Source of the DNA: Jilunia laotingensis
GTDB lineage: Bacteria; Bacteroidota; Bacteroidia; Bacteroidales; Bacteroidaceae
NCBI RefSeq assembly: GCF_014385165.1
Contig: NZ_JACRTF010000001.1
Location: forward strand, 4,622,567 to 4,686,566
DNA: 64,000 nucleotides
Direction of reading: 5' to 3'
Part shown: in pieces, positions 19,403 to 28,380 of the stretch
Position numbering within the stretch: the stretch's first letter is position 1
Layout of the letters: each line of letters opens with the position of its first letter
Notes under the pieces: model-generated
Databases searched by the model: none
Told to the model about the DNA's origin: nothing
The model's input: only the letters and a program-made list of their open reading frames with translations
Translations under genes and position numbers: made by a program

Positions 19403-19404
19403 TT

Positions 19405-20688
19405 ATGAATATCAAACGAAACATCATTTTTGCATTGGAAAGCCGGAAAAAGAACGGTGTGCCAATTGTGGAGAATGTCCCCATCCGTATGCGCGTCATA
19501 TACGCAAGCCAGCGCATTGAGTTTACAACGGGTTACCGCATCGATGTAGCCAAATGGGATTCCGACAAGCAGCGAGTAAAGAACGGGTGTACCAACAAAT
19601 TAAAGCAAAGTGCATCTGAAATCAATGCCGATCTGCTGAAATACTATGCCGAAATTCAAAATGTGTTCAAGGAGTTTGAGGTACAGGAAACCATGCCAAC
19701 TACCCAACAACTAAAGGATGCATTCAACCTGCGGATGAAGAATGCCAACGAAGAACAGCAGGAAGAAGCACAGATAAGTTTTTGGGAGGTGTTCGATGAA
19801 TTTGTAAAAGAATGCGGCAATCAGAATAACTGGACTGAATCCACATACGAAAAGTTTGCAGCCGTTAAAAATCACCTCAAGGAGTTCAAGGAAGATGTGA
19901 CCTTTGAATATTTCGATGAGTTCGGATTGAACGAGTATATCAATTTCCTGCGTGACAAAAAAGACATGAGAAACAGTACCATCGGTAAACAAATGGGATT
20001 CCTCAAATGGTTCCTGCGATGGAGCTTCAAGAAAGACTATCACCAGAATATAGCATACGATACGTTCAAACCGAAATTGAAAACCACCCCCAAGAAGGTA
20101 ATCTTCCTGACATGGGAAGAGTTGAACAGACTAAAAGACTATCAGATACCCAAAGACAAACAGTATCTGGAACGTGTCCGGGATGTTTTCCTGTTCTGTT
20201 GCTTTACCAGTCTGCGTTATTCAGATGTTCGTAACCTAAAGAGAAGTGATGTCAAGTCCGACCATATAGAAGTCACCACCGTTAAAACGGCAGATAGTCT
20301 GAGTATTGAACTGAACAAGTACAGTAAAGCCATACTTGAAAAATACAAGGACATCCATTTTGAAAACCACATGGCATTGCCTGTTATCAGCAATCAGAAA
20401 ATGAATGATTATCTGAAAGAACTGGGAGAACTGGCAGAAATTAACGAACCTATACGTGAAACCTACTACAAAGGAAATGAACGTATAGATGAAGTTACAC
20501 CGAAATACGCATTACTCAGCACACATGCAGGAAGAAGGACATTCATCTGTAATGCACTGGCTCTCGGTATTCCTGCACAGGTTGTAATGAAATGGACAGG
20601 GCACAGTGATTATAAAGCCATGAAGCCTTACATTGACATAGCAGACGATATTAAGGCCAATGCAATGAACAAGTTTAACCAACTCTAA
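19405..20688 (+). CDS. intN2: Tyrosine recombinase (NBU2-type integrase)
   Basis: The 427-residue product (start MNIKRN) has an N-terminal arm-binding region, a SAM-like core-binding domain at about 130-225 and a tyrosine recombinase catalytic domain. The catalytic residues are R271 (SLRYSDV), H374 and R377 (HAGRR), H400 (GHSDY) and the nucleophile Y409 (MKPY). Such integrases insert the element into the 3' end of a tRNA gene and, with excision factors, remove it. It is next to the left att site as expected. A longer frame from 19309 would begin before the promoter and is unlikely. Confidence 0.93.
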   Translation: MNIKRNIIFALESRKKNGVPIVENVPIRMRVIYASQRIEFTTGYRIDVAKWDSDKQRVKNGCTNKLKQSASEINADLLKYYAEIQNVFKEFEVQETMPTTQQLKDAFNLRMKNANEEQQEEAQISFWEVFDEFVKECGNQNNWTESTYEKFAAVKNHLKEFKEDVTFEYFDEFGLNEYINFLRDKKDMRNSTIGKQMGFLKWFLRWSFKKDYHQNIAYDTFKPKLKTTPKKVIFLTWEELNRLKDYQIPKDKQYLERVRDVFLFCCFTSLRYSDVRNLKRSDVKSDHIEVTTVKTADSLSIELNKYSKAILEKYKDIHFENHMALPVISNQKMNDYLKELGELAEINEPIRETYYKGNERIDEVTPKYALLSTHAGRRTFICNALALGIPAQVVMKWTGHSDYKAMKPYIDIADDIKANAMNKFNQL

Positions 20689-20754
20689 AAGTATCAGTCA
20701 GTTTCACAGATTATCCATTATTAGAGTTATCTTTGTTAAGTAATAGTTAGTGAT

Positions 20755-22047
20755 ATGGAAAATAACAACGAACATAATATAAAGAAAGGTCATTTTGATG
20801 CCTTTGTCCATGCTGTCGGTTCGGAAATAGAACAGGCACAAGTCCGACTCATTACCGCAGCCAATGCCCAGATGTTGTTCCATTACTGGAAAATGGGGAA
20901 TTATATACTGTACCACCAACACCTACATGGGTGGGGTGGTAAAATTATCAAAAAATTGGCACAGGCAATCAGATTCAATTATCCTGAAAAGAAGGGATAT
21001 TCGGAACGTAATCTTACTTATATGTGCCAGTTTGCCCGTTTATATCCGTTAAATGTACTTCGTAGTTTTATTGAAGCAGATTCAATACTGTCGGTCCCAA
21101 ATATTCAAAACATTACTAATGAAGTCCTTAAGCTCAATAGCGGACAATTTACGCAGGAGCTTACTGCGCAAATACAATCAGCTGATAATCAATCTTTAGA
21201 AATTACGCAGGAGGTTCCTGCGCAATTTCAGAATGTAGCAAAAACAGTAGCAACCATCTATAAAATAAAAATAGAGGATATAGAAGATTTATTCTTGGCG
21301 TCACCGATTGCAAGAATAAATTGGGCAAGCCATATGGTCATACTCAATAATCCGCTACCATTGGGCGTAAGGTATTGGTATATGAAACAATCTGTAGAAA
21401 TGGGTTGGAGCAGTAATGTGCTGAAAATGCAGATTGAAAGTAATCTGTATGACAGACAAATCAAGAGTAACAAGGTAAACAACTTCACTGCCACACTTCC
21501 GGCACCTCAAAGCGATCTTGCCAATTATCTGTTAAAAGACCCGTATATCTTTGACTTGGCAGGAGCAAAGGAAAAGGCTGACGAAAGGGATATAGAAGAA
21601 CAGTTGGTAAAGCATGTAACCCGTTACTTGCTGGAAATGGGTAACGGCTTTGCTTTTGTTGCCAGACAAAAACATTTCCAGATTGGGGACAGTGACTTTT
21701 TCGCCGACCTGATCCTATATAATATCAAGCTCCATGCCTATGTTGTCGTGGAATTGAAAGCAACGCCATTCAAACCGGAATATGCAGGGCAGTTAAATTT
21801 CTATATCAATGTTGTAGATGATAAACTGAGGGGAGAAAATGATAACAAGACCATCGGTCTTTTGCTGTGCAGGGGTAAGGATGAGGTCGTGGCACAATAT
21901 GCCTTGGCTGGATATGACCAGCCGATAGGTATCAGCGACTATCAATTGAGCAAGGCAGTACCCGAAAATCTGAAATCTGCCCTACCGAGTATAGAAGAAG
22001 TGGAAGAAGAACTGACCTTATTCCTTGACAAGGACAAGAACCCATAA
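20755..22047 (+). CDS. YhcG/DUF1016-family PD-(D/E)XK nuclease
   Basis: The 430-residue product has the N-terminal DUF1016 domain (QMLFHYWKMGNYILY and YSERNLTYMCQFARLYP) and a C-terminal PD-(D/E)XK nuclease domain with the core DSDFFADLILYN followed by VVVELKATPF (D, then ExK) at about 312-342. Family members are found in mobile elements and defence islands; a direct role is not settled, and help with recombination or defence has been suggested. It starts 66 bp after the integrase stop. A repetitive linker (QELTAQ / QEVPAQ) at about 142-160 sits between the domains. Confidence 0.85.
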   Translation: MENNNEHNIKKGHFDAFVHAVGSEIEQAQVRLITAANAQMLFHYWKMGNYILYHQHLHGWGGKIIKKLAQAIRFNYPEKKGYSERNLTYMCQFARLYPLNVLRSFIEADSILSVPNIQNITNEVLKLNSGQFTQELTAQIQSADNQSLEITQEVPAQFQNVAKTVATIYKIKIEDIEDLFLASPIARINWASHMVILNNPLPLGVRYWYMKQSVEMGWSSNVLKMQIESNLYDRQIKSNKVNNFTATLPAPQSDLANYLLKDPYIFDLAGAKEKADERDIEEQLVKHVTRYLLEMGNGFAFVARQKHFQIGDSDFFADLILYNIKLHAYVVVELKATPFKPEYAGQLNFYINVVDDKLRGENDNKTIGLLLCRGKDEVVAQYALAGYDQPIGISDYQLSKAVPENLKSALPSIEEVEEELTLFLDKDKNP

Positions 22048-22057
22048 TATAAAGTAT

Positions 22058-23077
22058 ATGGCAGGAAAGATACAGACGATGATTCCCCAATATGGAGAAC
22101 TCAACAGAATATACAGAGACTATATAGATAATTACGCTTTTTCTTTTGACAGGCAGAAATTCATATCGGATTTCTATCAGGAGTATAATGACATGAAATC
22201 CTTTGAAGCCGCTATCCTTGAACTGGTGCTTGACAAGCAAAAAGAGCAATACACCTTGATACTCAACAGCCTGAAAACTGAAATAGAAAAGAGCATACAG
22301 GCTTATGAGATACGCCCGTTAAGTGACAGAGCCATAGAACGTGCTTGCTATCAGCACATGGAAAGGTATTCTCAGGAAATTGAAGCCCAGCTGGATGTTA
22401 CAAGAAGTCTGAGCAAGCCGCTGAATGAAGCCAACAACAGGTATGATTCCATTGGTTACAGGGAGCATACAGCCGAAGAGGAAAAACAGGCAGAGAAAGA
22501 ATATGAACGCTGCAAGGCTGAATATGACAGGGAAAAAGCCAAACTGAACAAACTCTATGATCAGCAAAAGGCTGCAAGAACAGAGGCATTCCAATACATG
22601 AAGAACTGTTGTGCGGACATATACCGTCAAAGCTGCCTTTTTCTGGATATATTGAAGAAATACATTCCTGACGGAAAGCAAGAGAATAAATCAAGCGAGC
22701 CAATCAGTCAGCAGGAAACGACAGAAGAACAACAGGAATATTTCAGCATGAAATTACTTTCGCTCATTCATGAGGTGTGCATAGGAGAACAGTTCGAAGA
22801 AATTTCCGCACTGGATTTCTATGCCAATATGAATCTTCACCCCTGCAACTGTAAGCTGAAAATAAAACCGAGAGAGAAAATACGTGTATGCTATCTGATA
22901 TTCCTGATGAGCGAGAAACTCTCCAAACAGGACAGGGACAAATGGAAAGACAGAATACTGAAACTGCTGGATATTGACGACAGCTACTACAAATCCAAGT
23001 ACAAGGAGCCTGTTTCAGATTTCCCCAGTGACAGCAACCAAAATTTCGCCAAGGAAATGGAACATATATTCAGATAA
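22058..23077 (+). CDS. Unrecognised coiled-coil protein of the element
   Basis: I do not recognise the family. The 339-residue product (ATG at 22058; a TTG start at 22025 would overlap the nuclease gene) has an acidic/basic coiled-coil stretch at about 125-175 (EEEKQAEKEYERCKAEYD), a short linker rich in Q/E/S at about 215-230 and a compact C-terminal part. It follows the nuclease gene by 10 bp and is closed by a terminator, so the two are probably cotranscribed. NBU elements carry accessory orfs in this position between integrase and primase. Confidence 0.7.
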   Translation: MAGKIQTMIPQYGELNRIYRDYIDNYAFSFDRQKFISDFYQEYNDMKSFEAAILELVLDKQKEQYTLILNSLKTEIEKSIQAYEIRPLSDRAIERACYQHMERYSQEIEAQLDVTRSLSKPLNEANNRYDSIGYREHTAEEEKQAEKEYERCKAEYDREKAKLNKLYDQQKAARTEAFQYMKNCCADIYRQSCLFLDILKKYIPDGKQENKSSEPISQQETTEEQQEYFSMKLLSLIHEVCIGEQFEEISALDFYANMNLHPCNCKLKIKPREKIRVCYLIFLMSEKLSKQDRDKWKDRILKLLDIDDSYYKSKYKEPVSDFPSDSNQNFAKEMEHIFR

Positions 23078-23117
23078 TCCGTAATATATCCTGATACTTT
23101 ACGAAAGTTCCACTTTT

Positions 23118-23150
23118 ACCACTCAAAATAATTTTTGAGTGGTATTTTTA
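23118..23150 (+). terminator. Rho-independent terminator
   Basis: An 11-bp perfect stem (ACCACTCAAAA at 23118-23128 and its complement at 23133-23143) with a 4-nt loop, followed by ATTTTTATTTT. It ends the transcript that includes the nuclease and coiled-coil genes. Confidence 0.85.
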
Positions 23151-23300
23151 TTTTCTGATATTCAATAAGATACAATGATATTCAGTTTGTACCGTCCCCA
23201 TCCTTACCACTCATAACCCTACCTAATTTTGCATCGTTCGAGAACAGAAATAACAGCCAGTGCGCAGGGCTGATTGTTTAACGACTAAATAGATTGGACG

Positions 23301-23609
23301 ATGACAAATATCCAAGAATTATTATCAAAACCCGTCTGGCAGATGACAGGCGAAGAATTCATATTCCTGAGTAAGCACGCTTCAGGTCAGGCCGAAGCAT
23401 TGCCGCAACCCGTTACAGACACGGAAAAGAAGTATGTGTACGGAATACTCGGTATAGCCAAACTGTTCGGGTGCAGTCTGCCCACTGCCAACCGCATAAA
23501 GAAAAGCGGTAAGATAGACAAGGCGATTACCCAGATAGGGCGCAAGATTATCGTAGATGCGGAATTGGCTCTTGAGCTTGCCGGGAAGAAAACAGGAGGA
23601 CGGAAATAA
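23301..23609 (+). CDS. DUF3853-family small DNA-binding-type protein
   Basis: The 102-residue product has a short N-terminal helix region and a helix-turn-helix-like C-terminal half (YGILGIAKLFGCSLPTANRIKKSG), as in excisionase-type and DUF3853 proteins of Bacteroides elements. It could act in excision or regulation. A TAATTTTG box at 23224-23231 could be its -7 element with a leader of about 70 nt. Its stop overlaps the start of the ATPase gene, so the two are coupled. Confidence 0.7.
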   Translation: MTNIQELLSKPVWQMTGEEFIFLSKHASGQAEALPQPVTDTEKKYVYGILGIAKLFGCSLPTANRIKKSGKIDKAITQIGRKIIVDAELALELAGKKTGGRK

Positions 23610-24700
23610 TGGGAGGTATGCTTATGGACTATATGAAAGAAATAAAGGAGATTTCGGCAGAACAGGCAATAATCCTTTGGCAAGCTTCACGCCTGAGTCT
23701 GTCGAAAATCTACGAAAAAGCACCTGAGATTCTAAAAGTGCAAGGTTCGGTCATTGGTACACTGGGCAATTTCAGTGCATCCATCGGCAAAGCCAAGAGT
23801 AAAAAGACTTTCAATGTATCGGCTATCGTAGCCGCCGCATTGAAAAACGGTACGGTACTGCGGTATGTTGCGGAACTACCGGAAGAAAAAAGGAAGATTC
23901 TTTATGTGGACACGGAACAAAGCCATTATCACTGTCTGAAAGTCATGAAACGTATTTTACGGCTTGCTGGTCTTCCTGATGACAGGGACAATGAACATCT
24001 GGAGTTTCTCGCTTTGAGGAAATACACGCCCGAACAGCGTATCAGGATTGTCGAACAGGCTATCTATAATACACCGGACATAGGGCTTGTAATCATAGAC
24101 GGCATCCGTGATATGGTATATGACATCAACAGTCCGGGAGAATCGACACGCATTATATCCAAACTGATGCAGTGGACGGATGACAGGCAGATACACATCC
24201 ATACGATACTCCACCAGAACAAAGGCGATGAAAACGCAAGAGGGCATATCGGTACGGAGCTGAACAACAAGGCGGAAACCGTTCTGCTGGTGGAAAAGGA
24301 CAAGAGCAACGGGGATATAAGCAATGTTTCAGCCATGCACATCCGTGCAATGGATTTCGAGCCTTTCGCTTTCCGTATCAACGACAATGCATTGCCTGAA
24401 CTCATAGAGGGGTACAGACCCGAAGCGAAGAAACCCGGAAGACCGGAAGAGGAAAAGTTTGACCCTTACAGACATATTAGCGAACAGCAGCACCGCATAG
24501 CACTGGAAGCGGCTTTCGGACTGAAAGAGGAATACGGCTACAAGGATCTGGAAACCTCCTTAATCAAGTCATATATGTCGGTAGGTGTAAAACTGAACCA
24601 TCAAAAAGCGGTATCACTTATCACCATGCTCCGGAACAAACGGATGATAGTACAGGAGAACGGCAGGAAATACACGTTCAAGCCGGACTTTCACTATTAG
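23609..24700 (+). CDS. RepA-like AAA ATPase of the element
   Basis: The 363-residue product resembles RepA/DnaB-like AAA_25 ATPases of Bacteroides mobile elements. A degenerate Walker A (SIGKAKSKKT near 60) is followed by LYVDTEQS (Walker B-like) near 102, and VIIDGIRDMVYD with HQNKGDENARGHIGTE farther on. The C-terminal part is a winged-helix-like region. The likely role is a helicase or loader for copying the excised circle, together with the primase. It has several in-frame ATG codons (23609, 23618, 23624, 23633), and the family usually starts near the last ones. Confidence 0.75.
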   Translation: MGGMLMDYMKEIKEISAEQAIILWQASRLSLSKIYEKAPEILKVQGSVIGTLGNFSASIGKAKSKKTFNVSAIVAAALKNGTVLRYVAELPEEKRKILYVDTEQSHYHCLKVMKRILRLAGLPDDRDNEHLEFLALRKYTPEQRIRIVEQAIYNTPDIGLVIIDGIRDMVYDINSPGESTRIISKLMQWTDDRQIHIHTILHQNKGDENARGHIGTELNNKAETVLLVEKDKSNGDISNVSAMHIRAMDFEPFAFRINDNALPELIEGYRPEAKKPGRPEEEKFDPYRHISEQQHRIALEAAFGLKEEYGYKDLETSLIKSYMSVGVKLNHQKAVSLITMLRNKRMIVQENGRKYTFKPDFHY

Positions 24701-24717
24701 ACCGTATAACCTGTAAT

Positions 24718-24833
24718 CACTTCACTTTATTCGGCAGGTCTATATATTAAGAATAAAGCGAAGCGGTTGTAGGGAATAGAAAAGCGCTTCACTTTATTAC
24801 CGTATCCTATATATACGAAGATAAAGTGAAGTG
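24718..24833. repeat. Four alternating 14-bp repeats, candidate replication origin or operator
   Basis: Copies of CRCTTCRCTTTATT lie at 24718-24731 (+), 24752-24765 (-), 24785-24798 (+) and 24820-24833 (-), 33-35 bp apart with alternating direction. At most two positions differ from one copy to the next. The 216-bp gap that holds them lies between the ATPase and primase genes and has no coding frame. The arrangement suggests binding sites for a replication protein. Confidence 0.6.
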
Positions 24834-24843
24834 ATTATACAGA

Positions 24844-24866
24844 CCGTACTTCATAAAAAAGTACGG
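24844..24866. repeat. Small perfect hairpin ahead of the primase gene
   Basis: CCGTACTT at 24844-24851 pairs with AAGTACGG at 24859-24866 over a 7-nt loop. No T run follows directly on the plus strand. It could be part of an origin or a weak attenuator. Confidence 0.4.
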
Positions 24867-24916
24867 GCGAAAAGAGAAATAAATATTCCAACCATTATTC
24901 AAACACTCATCTTATT

Positions 24917-25876
24917 ATGGATATACAGACAGCAAAACAAATCAGGATAGCGGATTTTCTGTACAGTTTGGGATATTCTCCCGTCAAGCAGCAAGGTATT
25001 AACCTATGGTACAAATCCCCGTTACGGGAAGAGACAGAACCCTCGTTCAAAGTAAATACCGAGCGCAACCAATGGTATGATTTCGCAATCGGCAAAGGTG
25101 GAAATATCATCGCACTGGCACAGGAACTCTACTGTTCCGACTATGTGCCTTATCTTCTACAGAAAATCGAAGAACAGATACCACACATACGTCCCGTGTC
25201 TTTCTCTTTTGGCAAGCAATCATTTTCCGAACCGAGTTTTCAGCAATTGGACATTGTGCTGCTGGCTTCTCCTGCCCTGCTTGCCTACCTACAGGAAAGA
25301 GGGATAAACACGGCACTGGCGAAAAGAGAATGTAAGGAAGCCCGTTTCACCCACAACGGCAAACGGTATTTCGCCATTGCCTTTCCGAACATATCAGGCG
25401 GATATGAAATTCGCAACCGATATTTCAAGGGATGTATCGCACCAAAAGAAATATCCCATATCAGACAGTCAGGAAAACCAAGGAGTACATGTTACGTTTT
25501 TGAGGGATTTATGGATTACCTTTCCTTTCTTACTTTAAGGCTGGAAAGCTGTCCGCAATCACCCGACTTCGACAGACAGGATTACATAGTTCTTAATTCC
25601 GTAGCCAATGTTCCCAAGGCACTCTATCCGTTGGGAAGCTATGAGCGCATCCACTGTTTCTTTGACAATGACCGTGCAGGAATGGAAGCAATACAGCAAA
25701 TCCGAAAGGAGTATGATGCTACCCGGTATATACGTGACGCCTCGCAAATCTACAGTGGATGTAAAGATCTGAACGAATATTTACAGAAACGAATAGCCGA
25801 TAGGAAAGAGCAAGCGCAATCTGTCGAAAAGAGGAATGATACGCTATCCAAGAAACCGAAAGGCTTTCGGTTATAG
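24917..25876 (+). CDS. Toprim-domain DNA primase of the element
   Basis: The 319-residue product has an N-terminal primase region (SPLREETEPSFKVN with NQWYDFAIGKGGNIIAL) that resembles the CHC2 domain but lacks the zinc-binding cysteines, and a Toprim domain with VFEGFMDYLS (Glu) and CFFDNDRAG (DxD) at about 195-255. It corresponds to the prm gene of NBU elements. There it is linked to replication and excision of the element. The stop codon touches the first hairpin of the oriT-like region. Confidence 0.85.
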   Translation: MDIQTAKQIRIADFLYSLGYSPVKQQGINLWYKSPLREETEPSFKVNTERNQWYDFAIGKGGNIIALAQELYCSDYVPYLLQKIEEQIPHIRPVSFSFGKQSFSEPSFQQLDIVLLASPALLAYLQERGINTALAKRECKEARFTHNGKRYFAIAFPNISGGYEIRNRYFKGCIAPKEISHIRQSGKPRSTCYVFEGFMDYLSFLTLRLESCPQSPDFDRQDYIVLNSVANVPKALYPLGSYERIHCFFDNDRAGMEAIQQIRKEYDATRYIRDASQIYSGCKDLNEYLQKRIADRKEQAQSVEKRNDTLSKKPKGFRL

Positions 25877-26005
25877 CCCACTATAACTACACGCTTCGCT
25901 TTCGTAGTTGTGGGCTCTCCCGAGGGGATTAGGGCTTTGCCCTAATGACCCACTCAGGGCGTTTCACCCCTGAGAACCCCGAGCAAAGAGTGACCCTCTC
26001 TTTGC
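25875..26005. other. Candidate oriT: four hairpins ahead of the relaxase gene
   Basis: The 211-bp gap before mob holds four hairpins in series: 25875-25916 (interrupted stem AGCCCAC with AACTAC), 25928-25946 (8-bp perfect stem, 3-nt loop), 25953-25974 (7-bp stem, 8-nt loop) and 25983-26005 (8-bp stem, 7-nt loop). MOBV origins lie directly before the relaxase gene and contain such structures. The nick site is not identified. Confidence 0.55.
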
Positions 26006-26087
26006 AATCTCCGCTTATGGGTTACCCCTAAGAACCCCTCTGCGAAAGCGAGCAAAGTAAATCAATTGTAAACAAAGGAAAGAAGCT

Positions 26088-27491
26088 ATGGCAACAAAAT
26101 CAAGCATACATATCAAGCCTTGCAACATCGCATCGAGCGAGGCACACAACCGAAGGACTGCCGAGTATATGCGTAATATCGGGGAGTCCAGAATCTATGT
26201 CGTTCCCGAACTTTCCACCGATAACGAACAGTGGATAAATCCCGACTTCGGCACTCCCGAACTGCGAACTCATTATGACAATATCAAGCAAATGGTCAAG
26301 GAAAAGACCGGACGTGCCATGCAGGAAAAGGAAAGGGAACGCAAGGGAAAGAATGGAAAGATTATCAAGGTGGCGGGATGCTCACCCATCCGTGAAGGAG
26401 TATTGCTTATCAGACCGGACACCACACTGGCTGATGTACGCAAATTCGGTGAAGAGTGCCAAAGACGCTGGGGCATCACTCCGCTACAGATTTTCCTGCA
26501 TAAAGACGAAGGGCATTGGCTGAACGGTCAGCCGGAAGCAGAAGACAAGGAGAGCTTCCAAGTCGGTAACAGATGGTTCAAACCAAATTATCATGCTCAT
26601 GTCGTATTCGACTGGATGAACCATGAAACTGGAAAGAGCCGAAAGCTCAATGACGAGGATATGGCAACCATGCAGACCCTTGCTTCCGATATTCTCCTGA
26701 TGGAACGTGGACAGGCAAAAGCTGTCACAGGTAAAGAGCATCTGGAACGAAATGATTTCATCATTGAGAAGCAGAAAGCCGAACTGCAACGTATAGAGGA
26801 AACCAAGCGACACAAGGAACAACAAGTAAGCCTTGCCGAACAGGAACTCAAACAGGTAAAAGCAGAGATACGCACGGACAAACTAAAGAAAACAGCCACC
26901 AATGCTGCTACCGCCATAGCAAGCGGTGTAGGTTCTCTTTTCGGAAGCGGTAAGCTGAAAGAACTGGAACATCACATCGAGCAGCTACATCAGGAAATTA
27001 CCAAACGGGACAAAGCTACTGATGAATTAAAAATTCAGATACAACAAATACAGGAACAGCATAGCAGACAAATTCGTAATCTTCAAAGAATACATAATCA
27101 AGAACTTGAAGCCAAAGACAAGGAAATATCACGATTGAGCACCTTGCTTGAAAAAGCCCACAAATGGTTTCCCATGTTCAAAGAGATGTTGAGAATGGAA
27201 AAATTATGCGCTGTTATCGGGTTTACCAAAGACATGATAGAAAACCTCTTGACAAAGAAAGAATCCATACAATGTAGTGGCAAAATTTATTCCGAAGAAC
27301 ACAGGTGGAAATTTGACATCAAGAATGATATTTTTAGGGTTGAGAAACATCCGATGGATAGTGGTAAGCTTATGCTGACCATAAACCGACAACCCATAGT
27401 ACAATGGTTTAAGGAACAATGGGAAAAGTTACAGCAGAATCTACGTAACTCGGTGCAGAGAGAGCAAAAATCCAGAGGATTTAGAATATAG
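26088..27491 (+). CDS. mobN2: MOBV-family relaxase (Pre/Mob)
   Basis: The 467-residue product has the MOBV motif I near the N-terminus (a basic stretch and the N/S-rich SSEAHNRR), and motif III as HKDEGHW followed by FKPNYHAHVVFDW near 145-180 with the histidines that bind the metal ion. The C-terminal half is a long coiled coil (about 225-365). It nicks oriT and leads the strand into a recipient with the help of a conjugative element. It is the source for comparison of the Mob relic at 18752. Confidence 0.9.
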   Translation: MATKSSIHIKPCNIASSEAHNRRTAEYMRNIGESRIYVVPELSTDNEQWINPDFGTPELRTHYDNIKQMVKEKTGRAMQEKERERKGKNGKIIKVAGCSPIREGVLLIRPDTTLADVRKFGEECQRRWGITPLQIFLHKDEGHWLNGQPEAEDKESFQVGNRWFKPNYHAHVVFDWMNHETGKSRKLNDEDMATMQTLASDILLMERGQAKAVTGKEHLERNDFIIEKQKAELQRIEETKRHKEQQVSLAEQELKQVKAEIRTDKLKKTATNAATAIASGVGSLFGSGKLKELEHHIEQLHQEITKRDKATDELKIQIQQIQEQHSRQIRNLQRIHNQELEAKDKEISRLSTLLEKAHKWFPMFKEMLRMEKLCAVIGFTKDMIENLLTKKESIQCSGKIYSEEHRWKFDIKNDIFRVEKHPMDSGKLMLTINRQPIVQWFKEQWEKLQQNLRNSVQREQKSRGFRI

Positions 27492-27579
27492 AATAGCCTA
27501 TTATTAATAAAATCAAGTATCTATGCATCCAAACAGATTGTTTTTATTACAGAATCAAAATCCTAAGAATTTATAAAAA

Positions 27580-27933
27580 ATGAAGCCTAAAGAAGTTTTG
27601 GAAAAATGGATAGATTGCTTTAACAAAGCAGATGCTTATCATATAGCAGAGCTGTATGCTACTAATGCAGTAAATCATCAAGTCGCAAACGAACCAATAA
27701 TAGGTAAAGAATCAATCTACAAAATGTTTGTGAATGAATTTGCCACTGCTAAAATGGTTTGTATGGTGGAAAATATTTTTGAAGATGGCGAATGGGCTAT
27801 CATGGAATGGAAAGACTCTCTTGGACTTCGTGGATGCGGATTTTTTCATGTAAAAGATAACAAAATCGTCTTTCAAAGAGGGTATTGGGATAAACTTTCA
27901 TTCTTGAAGCAACACAATCTTCCAATTGAATAA
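27580..27933 (+). CDS. NTF2-like (SnoaL-type) small protein
   Basis: The 117-residue product has the cone-shaped NTF2-like fold pattern: N-terminal helices (VLEKWIDCFNKADAYHIAELYA), then NHQVANEPIIGKESI and beta strands with WAIMEWKDS and GCGFFHVKDNKIVFQRGYWDK. The family includes isomerases and proteins of unknown role. It stands alone between mob and the resistance genes on the opposite strand and may be a passenger gene. Confidence 0.75.
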   Translation: MKPKEVLEKWIDCFNKADAYHIAELYATNAVNHQVANEPIIGKESIYKMFVNEFATAKMVCMVENIFEDGEWAIMEWKDSLGLRGCGFFHVKDNKIVFQRGYWDKLSFLKQHNLPIE

Positions 27934-27947
27934 GTACTATCAGAATA

Positions 27948-27976
27948 CGGACTGGGAAATTGAAATACCCAGTCCG
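27948..27976. terminator. Bidirectional hairpin between convergent genes
   Basis: A perfect 9-bp stem (CGGACTGGG at 27948-27956 and CCCAGTCCG at 27968-27976) with an 11-nt loop lies between the NTF2-like gene and the convergent acetyltransferase remnant. A strong T run is missing, so it may be a weak terminator. Confidence 0.5.
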
Positions 27977-28004
27977 AGTTATATAATGAATTTTACTTGT
28001 TAAA

Positions 28005-28370
28005 CTATTTAAAGTCAGTTGGATAACAAACCATACCTTTCACATTCTCAGTAGCTCCAGGTATTAATTCAGCCACCATGCAATATTCATGAGAGACTTC
28101 GAAAGGAAATTCAATTCCTAAATCGATAGCCTTGCGATAGCCAAATCGAGGATAATACTCTTTATGCCCCAATACGACTGCTGTGCCGTAACCCAAAAGT
28201 GCTGCCCTCTGATGGGCTTACTGAATCAACATCCCCCCCCCAATTCCCTTACGCTGGAATTCCGGCAAGACTGCCAATGGAGCTACACTCAGGGATGTGA
28301 CAGACTGGGTGTCACTGTCTATCTTTACTTCTGTAAGTAAGATATACCAGACAATTTGTTTTTCTGTCAT
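28005..28370 (-). pseudogene. Broken GNAT acetyltransferase gene
   Basis: The minus strand reads as the middle and end of a GNAT N-acetyltransferase: SVAPLAVLPEFQRKGIG is the acetyl-CoA loop and GYGTAVVLGHKEYYPRFGY is the typical end. An in-frame TAA at about 28218-28220 interrupts it, a run of nine G codes for three Gly where one or two are usual, and the first part of the domain is missing (a start at 28370 reads MTEKQ). It follows lnu by 10 bp and was probably once part of the same operon. Confidence 0.75.
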
Positions 28371-28380
28371 TTTCTTGTTC

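Noticed and set aside
19309..19404. Upstream extension of the integrase
   Set aside because: It lies before and across the promoter and its residues are unlike the family.
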